A DNA stretch of 40,401 bases from UBA7803 sp041690675 (GCA_041690675.1 JAWLGU010000041.1:1-40401), one strand, 5' to 3'. Positions 16,424-25,239 are shown, numbered from the stretch's first letter. Numbers and translations: made by a program. The notes: generated by a model from the letters alone, not told the origin.

Positions 16424-17584
16424 GGTGAGCCAGGCCAGCGCGCCGGCCATGAGTACCAGGGGCGGCAACGACGCCCACAGCACGCTCTCCCACCCCGCTA
16501 CGTGCACCACCGAGCCCGCCAGCAGGGAGCCCAGCGCCGCCACGCCGAATACCGAGAAGTCGTTCACCGCCTGGGCGGTGAAACGCTCCGCCGGGCGATA
16601 GCTCTGTACCAGCAGACTGGTGCCACCGACGAAGAGGAAATTCCAACCCACCCCGAGCAGCGCCAGGGCGATCCAGTAATGCAGGTAGTCGTGTCCCTGC
16701 AGGGCGGTGGCCAAGGTGGCGCCCAGGACAGCGACCCCCAGGGCCATCATCCGGGGGATGCCCAGGTGAGCGATGAGCAGCGCGGACACCAGCGACGGCA
16801 GGTACATGGCCAGCACATGAGCCCGCACCACCCCGGCGGTCTCGGAGAGGCTGAAGCCGTCCACCACGTGCATGGAGATGGGCGTGGCGGTCATGACGAA
16901 GGTCATCACCCCCTGCCCCACCACGCCTGCCAGCACGGCGACCAGGAAGGTGGGGCGGGTCACCATGGCCATCAGCGGCGCCCGCTCCTGACCCACGGAC
17001 GCGTCCCCGGGCATCTCGGGCTCGCGGATGAGCAGCAACGCCGCCGCGGCGGCGACGAAGAGCCCCGCGAGCACCAGGAACGAGCCGAGAAACGGCGTGG
17101 CCGCCACCCAGGATGAGGCCCGCGTCGCCAGCGCCGGCCCGAGCAGGGCGCCACCCACGGCACCGAGCAGCACCATGGAGACCGCGGACCCGGCCCGGGC
17201 GGGGATCACGCTTTCCGCGGCGGCGAACCGATACTGCTGACTGAAGGCGACCTTGGCGCCAATGAGGATGGTGCACAGACAGAACAGCAGGAAGCTCTGC
17301 TGAATCAGCGCCAGCGCGCCGAGCAGCGCGGCCGCCGCCCCACCCGCCGCCGCCAGGGCGAAGCCGCGACGCCGCCCCACCCGGCGCATCAGCAGCGCCG
17401 CAGGAACCGTGGTCAGCGCCGTCCCCACCACCATGATCGACATGGGCACCGTGGCCAGCGCCGGGTCCGGCGCCAGAGCCACGCCGACGATGCCGCCGAT
17501 GGTCACCACCAGCACGGTGCCCGCGGTGGCCACGCACTGGCAGAGTATGAAGATCACGAGATTGCGGTTGGCGGGAAAGGTCAA
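16388..17584 (-). CDS. MFS transporter, YbfB-unlike 12-segment type, substrate unknown
   Basis: An inner-membrane carrier of about 398 residues with twelve predicted segments and a basic loop MRRVGRRRGF between segments 2 and 3 (MFS motif A, degenerate). It resembles MFS proteins of proteobacteria with the C-terminal motif VGWNFLFVGGTSLLVQSYRPAERFTAQ cut by no recognisable specificity signal. The start is uncertain: TTG at 17584 (MTFPANRNLVIF) fits the protein but has no ribosome-binding site, and the frame stays open to 17716 through the opposite gene's 5' part. It overlaps the YdjM-type gene by 36 bases tail to tail. Confidence 0.82.
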   Translation of the reverse strand: MTFPANRNLVIFILCQCVATAGTVLVVTIGGIVGVALAPDPALATVPMSIMVVGTALTTVPAALLMRRVGRRRGFALAAAGGAAAALLGALALIQQSFLLFCLCTILIGAKVAFSQQYRFAAAESVIPARAGSAVSMVLLGAVGGALLGPALATRASSWVAATPFLGSFLVLAGLFVAAAAALLLIREPEMPGDASVGQERAPLMAMVTRPTFLVAVLAGVVGQGVMTFVMTATPISMHVVDGFSLSETAGVVRAHVLAMYLPSLVSALLIAHLGIPRMMALGVAVLGATLATALQGHDYLHYWIALALLGVGWNFLFVGGTSLLVQSYRPAERFTAQAVNDFSVFGVAALGSLLAGSVVHVAGWESVLWASLPPLVLMAGALAWLTSVSRRSVPVQR

Positions 17585-17625
17585 TGACGGAGCCGGCCGT
17601 GCGAATCGCCGGAGTATCAAGCAGA

Positions 17626-19206
17626 ATGTCGCATCTGACAAATGGGATGGGAACGTTGAGCCAGCAGGGGGAATCAGAGCCGGCCGTGCGGCCGGCGAGC
17701 GCCGCCGACGTAGCACTGACCATCGGCTTCACCGTGGCCCTGCTGGCCCTGTCGGTGGTTCTGTTCGGCAGCGACTCGTCCAGCGGCGCCAACCAGATCG
17801 CACTGGTCATCGGCGCGGTGATCGCGACGCTGGTCGGCATCAAGAACGGCCACAGCTGGGTGGCCATCGAGCGCAACATCATCGACGGCATTTCCGCCGC
17901 CATGCCTGCCATCCTGATCCTGTTCTCCGTGGGCAGCCTCATCGGCGCATGGATGCTCTCCGGCACGGTGCCCACCATGATCTACTACGGGCTGCTGCTG
18001 CTGGACCCGGCGGTCTTCTACCCGGCCGCCTGCCTGCTCTGCGCCATCGTCTCCCTGTCCATCGGCAGTTCGTGGACCGTGGCCGGCACCATCGGCATCG
18101 CGTTGATCGGTGTGGCGGGCGCCATGGAGCTCTCGTTGGCGGTGACCGCGGGGGCCGTCATCTCCGGTGCGTACTTCGGTGACAAGATGTCGCCCCTCTC
18201 CGACACCACCAACCTCGCCCCGGCGGTGACCGGCATCGACATCTTCACCCACATCCGCCACATGATGTGGACCACCACCCCGAGCTTCCTCATCGCCCTG
18301 GCGGCCTTCGGCGCCATGGCCCTGTTCCAGCCCGCCCGGCCCACCGGCACCAGCCTGGAGCGGACCTTGAGCCTCCTCGAGGAGCATTTTCGCATCGGGC
18401 CGCTGTTGCTGCTGCCGGTGGCACTGGTGATCTACATGGCGGTACGGCGGGTGCCGGCCGTGGCCACGGTGCTGGCGGGCGCAGCCTTCGCAGTCGTGCT
18501 GGCGGTCTTGTTTCAGCGTCCGGTGATCCTGGCGCTGGCCGGCGGTGCCGATACGACTCAGCAGGCCGCGTTGTTCAAGGGCGTCTGGCAAGTGCTGTTC
18601 GACGGGTACCAGGCCAGCACCGGCAGCGACAACCTGGATGCGCTGCTGTCCCGGGGTGGCATGAGCTCCATGCTCAACACGGTCTGGCTGATCATCACCG
18701 CCATGTGCTTCGGCTCCGCCATGGAGAAGGCCGGAGTGCTGGAGCGCCTGCTGCGCGCGCTGATGACGTGGGGGCGCAGCGTCGGCGGGCTGATCGCCAC
18801 CACCGTCGCCACGTGCTTCGGAGTCAACGCCCTGGCCGCGGACCAGTACATGTCCATCGTCATCACCGGCCGCATGTTCAGGAGCGAGTATCAGAGTCGC
18901 GGACTGCATGCGAAGAACCTGGCCCGGGTGCTCGAGGACGCCGGAACCATCACCTCTCCCCTGGTGCCCTGGAACACCTGCGGCGCCTACATGGCCGCCG
19001 CCCTGGGGGTGCCTACCCTCGCCTACCTGCCGTTCTGCTTCTTCAACCTGGTGAACCCGTTCGTGTCCATCGGCTACGGCTTCACCGGCTTCAAGATCGA
19101 ACGGATCGAGGATGCGCCGCCGGCCGCAGGTGACGGAACGGCGGGAGCTAGGATGGCGATGCCGGGTGCACCATCGTCCAGCGCAGGATATCACCGGCGC
19201 GGATAA
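17626..19206 (+). CDS. NhaC-family Na+/H+ antiporter
   Basis: A protein of about 526 residues and roughly eleven to twelve membrane segments that exchanges sodium for protons or, in some relatives, malate or lactate. The family core GSSWTVAGTIGIALIG and SGAYFGDKMSPLSDTTNLAP (about residues 180-200) is clear, and NALAADQYMSIV and LEDAGTITSPLVPWNTCGAYM occur in the second half. Several starts are possible: ATG 17584, ATG 17626 (GGAG 11 bases upstream), ATG 17647 and TTG 17656. The first coincides with the likely start of the divergent MFS gene, so 17626 was chosen. The last 59 bases overlap the convergent protease gene. Confidence 0.9.
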   Translation: MSHLTNGMGTLSQQGESEPAVRPASAADVALTIGFTVALLALSVVLFGSDSSSGANQIALVIGAVIATLVGIKNGHSWVAIERNIIDGISAAMPAILILFSVGSLIGAWMLSGTVPTMIYYGLLLLDPAVFYPAACLLCAIVSLSIGSSWTVAGTIGIALIGVAGAMELSLAVTAGAVISGAYFGDKMSPLSDTTNLAPAVTGIDIFTHIRHMMWTTTPSFLIALAAFGAMALFQPARPTGTSLERTLSLLEEHFRIGPLLLLPVALVIYMAVRRVPAVATVLAGAAFAVVLAVLFQRPVILALAGGADTTQQAALFKGVWQVLFDGYQASTGSDNLDALLSRGGMSSMLNTVWLIITAMCFGSAMEKAGVLERLLRALMTWGRSVGGLIATTVATCFGVNALAADQYMSIVITGRMFRSEYQSRGLHAKNLARVLEDAGTITSPLVPWNTCGAYMAAALGVPTLAYLPFCFFNLVNPFVSIGYGFTGFKIERIEDAPPAAGDGTAGARMAMPGAPSSSAGYHRRG

Positions 19207-20341
19207 TGCCCACGACGCGCCCGTTGCTCAGCACCACCACGGGCTCGTCCCCCACGCCGCCCAGCCGTCGCAGAGCGGTGCTGGCCATCTCGCCGGCATC
19301 CAGGGTGTGGGCGTCGTCGAGGGGAGTCAGCAGCTCGCTCACCCGCCTGCCGCGGCGCTCCCCGGGTGGGACCTGCCTGGCGTCGGAGAACGACACGGTG
19401 CCCAGGTAGCGGTCCCCGTCCACCACCGGCCAAAGGTGCTGGTTGCTGCGCAGCAGGTAGTCTTCGATGAAGCTGTCGATGGTGGTATCCGCGGGCACGG
19501 TGTCAAAGCGGGTGCGCATGACGTCCTCAACCCGCACCGAGCGCAGGCTGCGCTCGGTGATCATCTGGGTGTAGCTGGCGCGGGCAATGTGGGTCAGGAA
19601 CCAGCCGATGAGGACGAGCCACAGCCCGCCCAGATTGCCCTGGGCGAAGATGTTCCAGAAGCCGAGTCCCATGAGGATCCAGCCCACCCCCTTGCCGGCG
19701 TTGGACGCGACCCGGGTAGCGCGAACGGCATCACCCGTGAGCCACCAGATCAGGGCACGGAACACCCGGCCGCCGTCCAGGGGGAAGCCGGGCACCAGGT
19801 TGAACACGGCCAGCATGAGGTTCACCGAGCCCAGCCAGATGCTGGCGGTGACCGCCGGAGACAGCTGAGCGACCGCGGACTGAGGATCGTCCGCCAGCAG
19901 CCGAACGAGCTCATCGCCCATGGCAGCGCTGGCGAGCAAGGTGAACATCACCCCCAGCGCCGCGCTCATCAACGGACCCACCACTGCGATGTTGAACTCT
20001 TCCTTCGGCGTGCGCGCTTCGGCCTCGATCTCCGCCATGCCGCCGAACAGGAACAGCGTGATCCGCGGCACCCGGATCCCGTAACGCCGTGCCATCAGCG
20101 AGTGGGACAGCTCGTGGGCGAGCAGCGACGCGAAGAAGATCACCCCGGCGCCGAGGGCCGTGATCCAGGTGGTGGCCGCCGACCAGTCGGGGTGCCATTG
20201 CGGGAACAGCCCCGCCCCTAGGCTGTAGACGATGAGCGCGAATATGATCAGCACGCTCCAGTCCAGGCGAATTTCGATACCGAAGATGCTGAACAGGCGC
20301 AGTCCCGGGCGCTCCGCACCTCCGAGCTTCAGGTCGGTCAT
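19148..20341 (-). CDS. Site-2 protease family metalloprotease with CBS domains
   Basis: This 397-residue membrane protease of the M50 family has the zinc motif HELSHSLMARRYG (HExxH, about residue 76) and the third ligand in NLVPGFPLDGGRV (about residue 185). Six or so membrane segments are followed by two CBS motifs (VEDVMRTRFDTVPADTT..., and VSELLTPLDDAHTLDAG...) at about 245-390, which in this family may sense nucleotides. Family members cut membrane-embedded regulators; the target is unknown. The ATG at 20341 follows GGGGAA. A promoter inside an inverted repeat lies upstream (20363-20398). It overlaps the NhaC gene by 59 bases tail to tail. Confidence 0.92.
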   Translation of the reverse strand: MTDLKLGGAERPGLRLFSIFGIEIRLDWSVLIIFALIVYSLGAGLFPQWHPDWSAATTWITALGAGVIFFASLLAHELSHSLMARRYGIRVPRITLFLFGGMAEIEAEARTPKEEFNIAVVGPLMSAALGVMFTLLASAAMGDELVRLLADDPQSAVAQLSPAVTASIWLGSVNLMLAVFNLVPGFPLDGGRVFRALIWWLTGDAVRATRVASNAGKGVGWILMGLGFWNIFAQGNLGGLWLVLIGWFLTHIARASYTQMITERSLRSVRVEDVMRTRFDTVPADTTIDSFIEDYLLRSNQHLWPVVDGDRYLGTVSFSDARQVPPGERRGRRVSELLTPLDDAHTLDAGEMASTALRRLGGVGDEPVVVLSNGRVVGIIRAGDILRWTMVHPASPS

Positions 20342-20362
20342 GAAGGTTCCCCGCGTGATCCG

Positions 20363-20386
20363 GCGTCCCGAGAATACCCGGGACGC
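20363..20386. promoter_or_regulatory. Inverted repeat over the protease promoter
   Basis: GCGTCCCG (20363-20370) and CGGGACGC (20379-20386) are perfect inverted copies around an 8-base centre that contains the -10 element TATTCT of the minus strand. It could be an operator or, in RNA, a hairpin ending the coaX transcript; there is no U-run. Confidence 0.5.
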
Positions 20387-20398
20387 AGGCTGGATCAA
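20371..20398 (-). promoter_or_regulatory. Candidate promoter of the site-2 protease gene
   Basis: On the minus strand TTGATC (20398-20393), a 16-base spacer and TATTCT (20376-20371) precede the ATG at 20341 by 29 bases. The -10 box sits in the centre of the inverted repeat 20363-20386. Confidence 0.5.
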
Positions 20399-20408
20399 AC
20401 CGAGACTG

Positions 20409-21185
20409 TCATTCCTGGAGGTTGAGCCGCAACGCTTCGCGCAGCCCCACCAGGATCAGGTCCGGCACGACCGCGTCGAACAGCTCTTCGCTGTCGAACA
20501 GATGCGAGAAGCCTCCGGTGCCGATGACCAGAGGCGTTTCGTCCGGGAAGGCCTCGTCGGTCATGCGCCGCACCAGCTCCTTCACCATCCCCACGTTGCT
20601 CCAGTAGAGACCATTCTGGATGCTCTCCACGGTGCTGCGGCCGATGGCGTTTTCCGCGGGAACGATCTCCACCGACGGCAGCTTGGCCGTCTTCTCCACC
20701 AGCGCCTCGAGCGCCAGACGCACCCCCGGCAGAATGTTGCCGCCGAGGAACTCGCCGGCCTTGGTGATGGCGGTGAGAGTGGTGGCCGTGCCGAAATCCA
20801 CCACGATGAGGTTCCGGTTCGGATAGAGCTTGCGCGCGCCTATGGCGTCGGCGATACGATCCGCGCCAACCTCTTTCGGGTCCTTGTAGAGGATCTTCAG
20901 CCCGGTGCGCGTTCCCGGACGCAGCACCATGGGCTCCAGGTGGAAGTACTTCTGGCAGCACGATCGCAGCGAGTAGAGCATGTCCGGCACCACCGAGCTC
21001 AGCGCGATCTGCGTTACCTTCTTCGGATCGATGCCGTTCTCCCGCAGCGCCGCGAGCAGAAACACCCCCAACTCGTCGGAGGAAGCACGAGAGGAGCTGG
21101 TGCGGCGGAACTGGCTCACCAGCCGCTCACCCTCGTAGACCCCGCAGTACAGCTGGCTGTTGCCGACGTCCAGGCACAGGATCAA
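20409..21185 (-). CDS. coaX: Type III pantothenate kinase CoaX
   Basis: CoaX phosphorylates pantothenate, the first step of CoA synthesis, and is not inhibited by CoA. The 258 residues match the family length. Motifs include LDVGNSQLYCG (phosphate loop, residue 5), the GADRIADAIGA segment and VVDFGTATTL (about residues 125-135), and GGNILPGVRLALEAL. The start is TTG at 21185, overlapping the panC stop as TTGA, so translation is probably coupled. It is the third gene of panB-panC-coaX. In many gammaproteobacteria coaX follows birA; here it completes a pantothenate-to-phosphopantothenate operon. Confidence 0.95.
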   Translation of the reverse strand: MILCLDVGNSQLYCGVYEGERLVSQFRRTSSSRASSDELGVFLLAALRENGIDPKKVTQIALSSVVPDMLYSLRSCCQKYFHLEPMVLRPGTRTGLKILYKDPKEVGADRIADAIGARKLYPNRNLIVVDFGTATTLTAITKAGEFLGGNILPGVRLALEALVEKTAKLPSVEIVPAENAIGRSTVESIQNGLYWSNVGMVKELVRRMTDEAFPDETPLVIGTGGFSHLFDSEELFDAVVPDLILVGLREALRLNLQE

Positions 21186-21994
21186 TGGAGCTCTCCCGCC
21201 AGAGCCTCGCGCGGCGCCGGGGCCTCCGCGGTCAAGGGTACGTTGTCGATCAGGCGCACCGAACGATCCGGCCCGTGCACCACTACGGCGCCGAACCGGC
21301 GCCCCTGGCGGGTCTCCACGTAGTCCACGTCGAAACCGGCCGCGTGCAGCCGCTCGCTCACCTCGGCGTCCGACAGAGGCGCCCGCAGCAGCTCGGCAAA
21401 GCGCGGCGCCAGCCGGCGCCCCTGCTCGTCGAGCAGCGCGTTACGGGAGCTCTGCGCCAGTCCGTCAGGTTCACGTACCGTGGCGCAGGGAACGATCTCG
21501 GTATCGAGAAAGAACGCGGCCGCCATATCGCGAATCAGCTCGTACTGCTGGTAGTCCTTCTCCCCGAAGTAGGCGCGCTCGGGGCGCACCAGGTTGAGCA
21601 GCTTCATGACAACCGTGAGCACCCCGGTGAAGTGGCCGGGGCGGTGCGCGCCGCACAGCTCTGCGCTGACCTCGTGCTCCTCCACCCGGTAGCGGAAGCT
21701 GTCGGGATACAGGTCGTCGTACCCTGGGGTGAGCGCCGCGTCCACGCCCAGTTCTCGGGCCATGGCCAGATCTGCCTCCAGCGTTCGGGGATAGTTCGCG
21801 AGATCGGCGGCGTTGTTGAACTGGGTGGGATTCAGGTAGATGGAGACCACGGTGAGGTCGTTCTCGGCCACGCTGCGCCGAATGAGCGACGCGTGCCCCG
21901 CGTGCAGCGCGCCCATGGTGGGAACGAAGCCCACCCGGCCCGTCATGCCGCGCCGAGCGCTGCGCCAGGCGGCCAGATCGCCGAACACCTTCAT
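21182..21994 (-). CDS. panC: Pantothenate synthetase PanC
   Basis: PanC joins pantoate and beta-alanine with ATP in the cytosol. The 270-residue protein has FVPTMGALHAGHASLIRRS (ATP-binding motif, about residues 23-41), NPTQFN, the YFGEKDYQQ segment and the SSRNALLDEQGR loop, all family hallmarks. It is slightly shorter than the usual 280. The ATG at 21994 overlaps the panB stop (ATGA) and its own stop overlaps the coaX TTG. The frame stays open far upstream through panB in another frame, which is not part of the protein. Confidence 0.96.
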   Translation of the reverse strand: MKVFGDLAAWRSARRGMTGRVGFVPTMGALHAGHASLIRRSVAENDLTVVSIYLNPTQFNNAADLANYPRTLEADLAMARELGVDAALTPGYDDLYPDSFRYRVEEHEVSAELCGAHRPGHFTGVLTVVMKLLNLVRPERAYFGEKDYQQYELIRDMAAAFFLDTEIVPCATVREPDGLAQSSRNALLDEQGRRLAPRFAELLRAPLSDAEVSERLHAAGFDVDYVETRQGRRFGAVVVHGPDRSVRLIDNVPLTAEAPAPREALAGELH

Positions 21995-22791
21995 GCGTAC
22001 GACTCCTCGCGGCTGGGGAATTCGCCCCCCTGTACCTGGGCGTGGAACCGGTTCACCGCGTCGTGGACGGTGCCGAAGCCGTCGGCGTAGTGACGCAGAA
22101 ACTTCGGCTTGAAGTCCGGGTTCGTCCCCAGCATGTCCTGCAGAACCAGCACCTGCCCGTCCGTATGCACGCCGGCGCCGATGCCGATGGTGGGGATGCC
22201 GATACCGCGACTGATGCAGTGCGCGAGCTTCGTGGGCACACACTCCAGCACCAACGCGAAGCAGCCCGCGTCGGCCAGCCGGCGCGCCGATTCCACCAGC
22301 GCCTGGGCCGCCGCCTCGCTGCGGCCCTGGACCTTGTGCCCGCCGAAGCCGTGCACTGCCTGGGGCGTGAGCCCCAGGTGCCCCATCACCGGCACCCCGG
22401 ATTCCACGATGTGGGCGATGATGTCGAGCTGACCGGCCTCGCCTTCGATCTTCACTGCATTGGCCCCGGACTGCATGAGCGCCTGTACCGCATCCATGGC
22501 GGGCGCGAGGCCCTTGCGCACGGAGAGAAACGGCATGTCGCTCACCACGAACTTGTTCGGCGCGCCCCGGGCCACCGCCCGGGTGTGCAGCGCCATGAGA
22601 TCCACGTCTGCATACACGGTGGAGTCGTGACCGTGCATCACCATGGCGAGGCTGTCGCCGACCAGCAGACAATCCACGTCAGTTCGGTTGAGGATCTGGG
22701 CGGACCAGAAATCGTAGCACGTGACCATGGAGATCTTACGGTCACTGCCTTTCATGGCGGCGAAGTCCAGCACGTTCAAACGCTTTCCCAT
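21991..22791 (-). CDS. panB: 3-methyl-2-oxobutanoate hydroxymethyltransferase PanB
   Basis: PanB transfers a one-carbon unit from methylene-THF to 2-oxoisovalerate, giving ketopantoate. The 266-residue protein contains MVTCYDFWSAQIL, VGDSLAMVMHGHDST (metal-binding Asp), MGHLGLTPQ and GIGAGVHTDGQVLVLQDMLG, all typical. ATG at 22791 (MGKRLNVLDF) is preceded by GGAGGT with ideal spacing; upstream in-frame ATG codons at 22803 and 22905 give a non-conserved N-terminus. It is first in panB-panC-coaX. Ketopantoate reductase (panE) and aspartate decarboxylase (panD) are not adjacent. Confidence 0.96.
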   Translation of the reverse strand: MGKRLNVLDFAAMKGSDRKISMVTCYDFWSAQILNRTDVDCLLVGDSLAMVMHGHDSTVYADVDLMALHTRAVARGAPNKFVVSDMPFLSVRKGLAPAMDAVQALMQSGANAVKIEGEAGQLDIIAHIVESGVPVMGHLGLTPQAVHGFGGHKVQGRSEAAAQALVESARRLADAGCFALVLECVPTKLAHCISRGIGIPTIGIGAGVHTDGQVLVLQDMLGTNPDFKPKFLRHYADGFGTVHDAVNRFHAQVQGGEFPSREESYA

Positions 22792-22890
22792 GGGTACCTC
22801 CATGGGCAGACGGCTCGACGGGGAGAGGGCGACCGACCCGAGGTGACCGGCCGAGGCTTCAGATGCCTGCGCGCGACTGGCTGATGCATT

Positions 22891-22918
22891 CTGGTACCTG
22901 TCCACCTTCCGGGATCAA
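22891..22918 (-). promoter_or_regulatory. Weak candidate promoter of panB-panC-coaX
   Basis: On the minus strand TTGATC (22918-22913), 16 bases and TACCAG (22896-22891) lie about 100 bases before the panB ATG. The -10 match is only 3 of 6; it is listed because the TTGATC-N16 layout recurs twice elsewhere in the window. The rest of the 261-base gap 22792-23052 shows no gene or clear terminator. Confidence 0.3.
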
Positions 22919-23052
22919 GTCCACCTGCCTGAGTTTCAGATGACACGGAATCCGGCGGTCTGCCTCGCGAACGATGGCGGCCGCTGGATGAACGCTACGA
23001 CAATGACAGGCGAATGTCCAATGTGCGGCGCCTCCCCGGGGGGCTCCAGCGA

Positions 23053-23922
23053 CTATCCGCGCCGTCTCTTGACCCGTTGCACGATCCAGCTCAGCGGCGA
23101 GGCCGTCACGGCCACCGCCTCGGCAGGGCGCATGAGCTTGGACAGCAGAAGCTCCCGGCTCCGCGACCGGGAAATCAGATGCTTGAGCTTCTTCTTCGGC
23201 CGCGCTGTGGTGACGAAGTTGTCGGAGACCGACACGCTCTGGGTGGCAATCATGGGAAACAGCGCGTAGCTGCCCGGCAGCCGCGCGAACGCCGCATCGA
23301 GCTGATGTCCGGCGAGGGTGAACATGGGTAGCCGCTCGCGGCTGCTGTGCGGATGCTCGCACAGCCAGGCCAGAAGCCGCGGGCTGGCCACGTAGGCATG
23401 GGCGCAGGCGGATGCGGTGCGCAGCACGTTCGCCTCGACGAAGTAGCTCCACAGCGGCCAGTGTCCCAGGTAGAAGATGGCCCAGTCGGTCGGCAGCCGT
23501 TGCAGCGTCCGGCCGATGCCGCGCACCCGCCGCGGCGACAGACCGCGTACGAACTGCACGTCGTCCTCCAGGATCAGCGTGGTCCGCGCGCCCCGCTCCT
23601 GCGCCAGGGCCGCCACGGCGCGATGAGACTCCCAGCTGCCGATGGTGCCTTTCACCGGGTGCTTCTCCGGCCTGTAGAAGACCACCCGGCGGCACAGCCC
23701 TACCCGGTGGAGCTCATCCGCCACGCGATCCACGCGGTCGATGCGGCTCTTCAACGAGATGCAGTAGACGGCGTCGAGAAACGACCAGTCGAACGCCCTC
23801 TCCCCGAGCGCGCACGGGTCCGCCCGCGGGTCGCAGTAGGGGCAGCCGGGCCGCGGGGGGCAGGCGTGCTGGAAGGCGTTGGTCTGCAACGTCGACGCCC
23901 GGCCGTCAGCGTTCCTGCTCAC
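23053..23922 (-). CDS. Glycosyltransferase family 25 (LPS-type) with Cys-rich N-terminus
   Basis: This 289-residue protein has the GT25 entry motif DAVYCISLKSRIDR (about residues 47-60) and LILEDDVQF, the acidic metal/nucleotide-sugar motif. GT25 enzymes add sugars such as galactose to lipooligosaccharide. The start is GTG at 23922, overlapping the stop of the upstream flavoprotein gene (GTGA). Before the GT domain there are four cysteines at residues 21, 27, 30 and 37, spaced C-x5-C-x2-C-x6-C, which I do not know from GT25 proteins and which could bind a metal. The C-terminus is basic (VQRVKRRRG), consistent with a membrane-surface protein. No signal peptide. Confidence 0.82.
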   Translation of the reverse strand: MSRNADGRASTLQTNAFQHACPPRPGCPYCDPRADPCALGERAFDWSFLDAVYCISLKSRIDRVDRVADELHRVGLCRRVVFYRPEKHPVKGTIGSWESHRAVAALAQERGARTTLILEDDVQFVRGLSPRRVRGIGRTLQRLPTDWAIFYLGHWPLWSYFVEANVLRTASACAHAYVASPRLLAWLCEHPHSSRERLPMFTLAGHQLDAAFARLPGSYALFPMIATQSVSVSDNFVTTARPKKKLKHLISRSRSRELLLSKLMRPAEAVAVTASPLSWIVQRVKRRRG

Positions 23923-25214
23923 GCCTCTCTCCAGCTGCACCCCGCCACGAAGCCATCGCGGATCGAATCGGCGATGCCCTGGAAGATCCAACGCCCGTAC
24001 CGGCCGATCTGGTGGATACCCGCGGCCTCCAGCGCCTCGAGGGCCTGGGCCCGCCACCGTGACCCGGGCCACGACCAGGTGTACGCTACGTCGATCCACG
24101 TGGGATGCACCACCTCGGCGCCGTCGATGAAGCCCCAACTCGTCAGCTCTTCCACCACCCGCTGCTGATAACGCTCGAGCGCCGCCCCCCCGGGTGGCGG
24201 AGCGTCCCCCGGGAACGCCCGCTCCACGTAGATGGCCACCCGGGCCCCCGGCCCGCTGGCGCGCGCGTCCTCCGGCAGAAAGCTCTGGTCCACGTTGCTG
24301 TAGAAGCCCACGCGGTGGAAACCGGAGTCCGACCGCGGCACGTAGAGCCAGTGATCGTCGGGGCACGCATCGCCGCGGCGCGCACCGATGTTCAGCACCA
24401 GCACGGCGGTATGGGGGTCGGCGGGGGACGCCACCGTCAGCCCCGCCATGGTCAGCGTCCGATTCAGCGGCAGGGTGGACAGTATCTCCCGGTACGGATG
24501 GCGCCGGCCATCCTCCAGCACCACCTCCCGTGCCTCCAGGTCCAATGCGCTGACCCGACAACCGTACTCAATCCGGCATCCCTCGGCCATCCGCCGCGTC
24601 AGCTCGTCGAGCCCACGACGCGGGTAGAGAAATTCCGTGTTGTAACCCACGGGCGGCGCGTCGGCGAAAGCGCCGCGTAGCGCCAGGCCCAGATTCACCG
24701 GCGACTTGTACGGGTCCTGGGGGGCTATACGGCGATGCAGCCCGGCGGTGTAGAGCTCGTGAAACGGACCGAAGAATCGCTCGGTGAGGGTGGGCCCGAA
24801 GTTGGTCTCGAGCCACTCGAGCATGGTCTTTGCCGGACGCTGGGGCCGCGCCATCTCCTCCAGCGCTCGCGATGCGGTGTCCGCATCGAGATGACGCAGG
24901 TTGTTCTGCAGCGGATACGGCACGCGAAGCCCGGAGTCGGCGAAGTACACGGACGACCGGCGCCGATAGCGGTTCATGTCCGTCAACCGCCGGAGAAACC
25001 GCAACACCAGCGGATCGCCGCCGAATATCCAGTGGCCGCCGCCGATCTCGAAGCGGTATCCCGCGCCATCCGGAGAGCCTGCGCCTGGTCTCAGGTAATA
25101 CGACGAGCAGATGCCACCGGGCCCGGACGCCGCCTCCAGCACCGGCAGCCCCGAGGCCAGGCCCGCAGCCAGGCCGGTGACGCCGGCACCGAGAATCAGA
25201 GTCTTCTCCGTCAC
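23919..25214 (-). CDS. FAD-dependent amine-oxidase / UDP-galactopyranose mutase-like protein
   Basis: A flavoprotein of 431 residues starting with TLILGAGVTGLAAG (FAD-binding loop), then LEAASGPGGICSSYY and FEIGGGHWIFGGDP. Such proteins sit in polysaccharide clusters and are often annotated as protoporphyrinogen oxidase; the FEIGGGHWIF region and the C-terminal QIGRYGRWIFQGIADSI rather suggest a sugar-active or mutase-like role. Two GTG starts exist: 25223 (no spacing to AAGGG) and 25214 (AGGGG eight bases upstream, MTEKTLILG), and the second is preferred. It overlaps the downstream GT25 gene by four bases. The activity is not established. Confidence 0.75.
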   Translation of the reverse strand: MTEKTLILGAGVTGLAAGLASGLPVLEAASGPGGICSSYYLRPGAGSPDGAGYRFEIGGGHWIFGGDPLVLRFLRRLTDMNRYRRRSSVYFADSGLRVPYPLQNNLRHLDADTASRALEEMARPQRPAKTMLEWLETNFGPTLTERFFGPFHELYTAGLHRRIAPQDPYKSPVNLGLALRGAFADAPPVGYNTEFLYPRRGLDELTRRMAEGCRIEYGCRVSALDLEAREVVLEDGRRHPYREILSTLPLNRTLTMAGLTVASPADPHTAVLVLNIGARRGDACPDDHWLYVPRSDSGFHRVGFYSNVDQSFLPEDARASGPGARVAIYVERAFPGDAPPPGGAALERYQQRVVEELTSWGFIDGAEVVHPTWIDVAYTWSWPGSRWRAQALEALEAAGIHQIGRYGRWIFQGIADSIRDGFVAGCSWREA

Positions 25215-25239
25215 GACCTGCACCCCTTATGATGGATTG

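Noticed and set aside
17590..17690. Direct repeat gagccggccgtgcg at 17590-17603 and 17677-17690
   Set aside because: Only 14 GC-rich bases, both probably at or in the antiporter 5' end; no sign of a mobile element or regulator site.
22940..23269. A 109-codon plus-strand frame running from the panB-GT25 gap into the GT25 gene
   Set aside because: Two thirds lie antisense to the GT25 domain, there is no ribosome-binding site and no recognisable motif.
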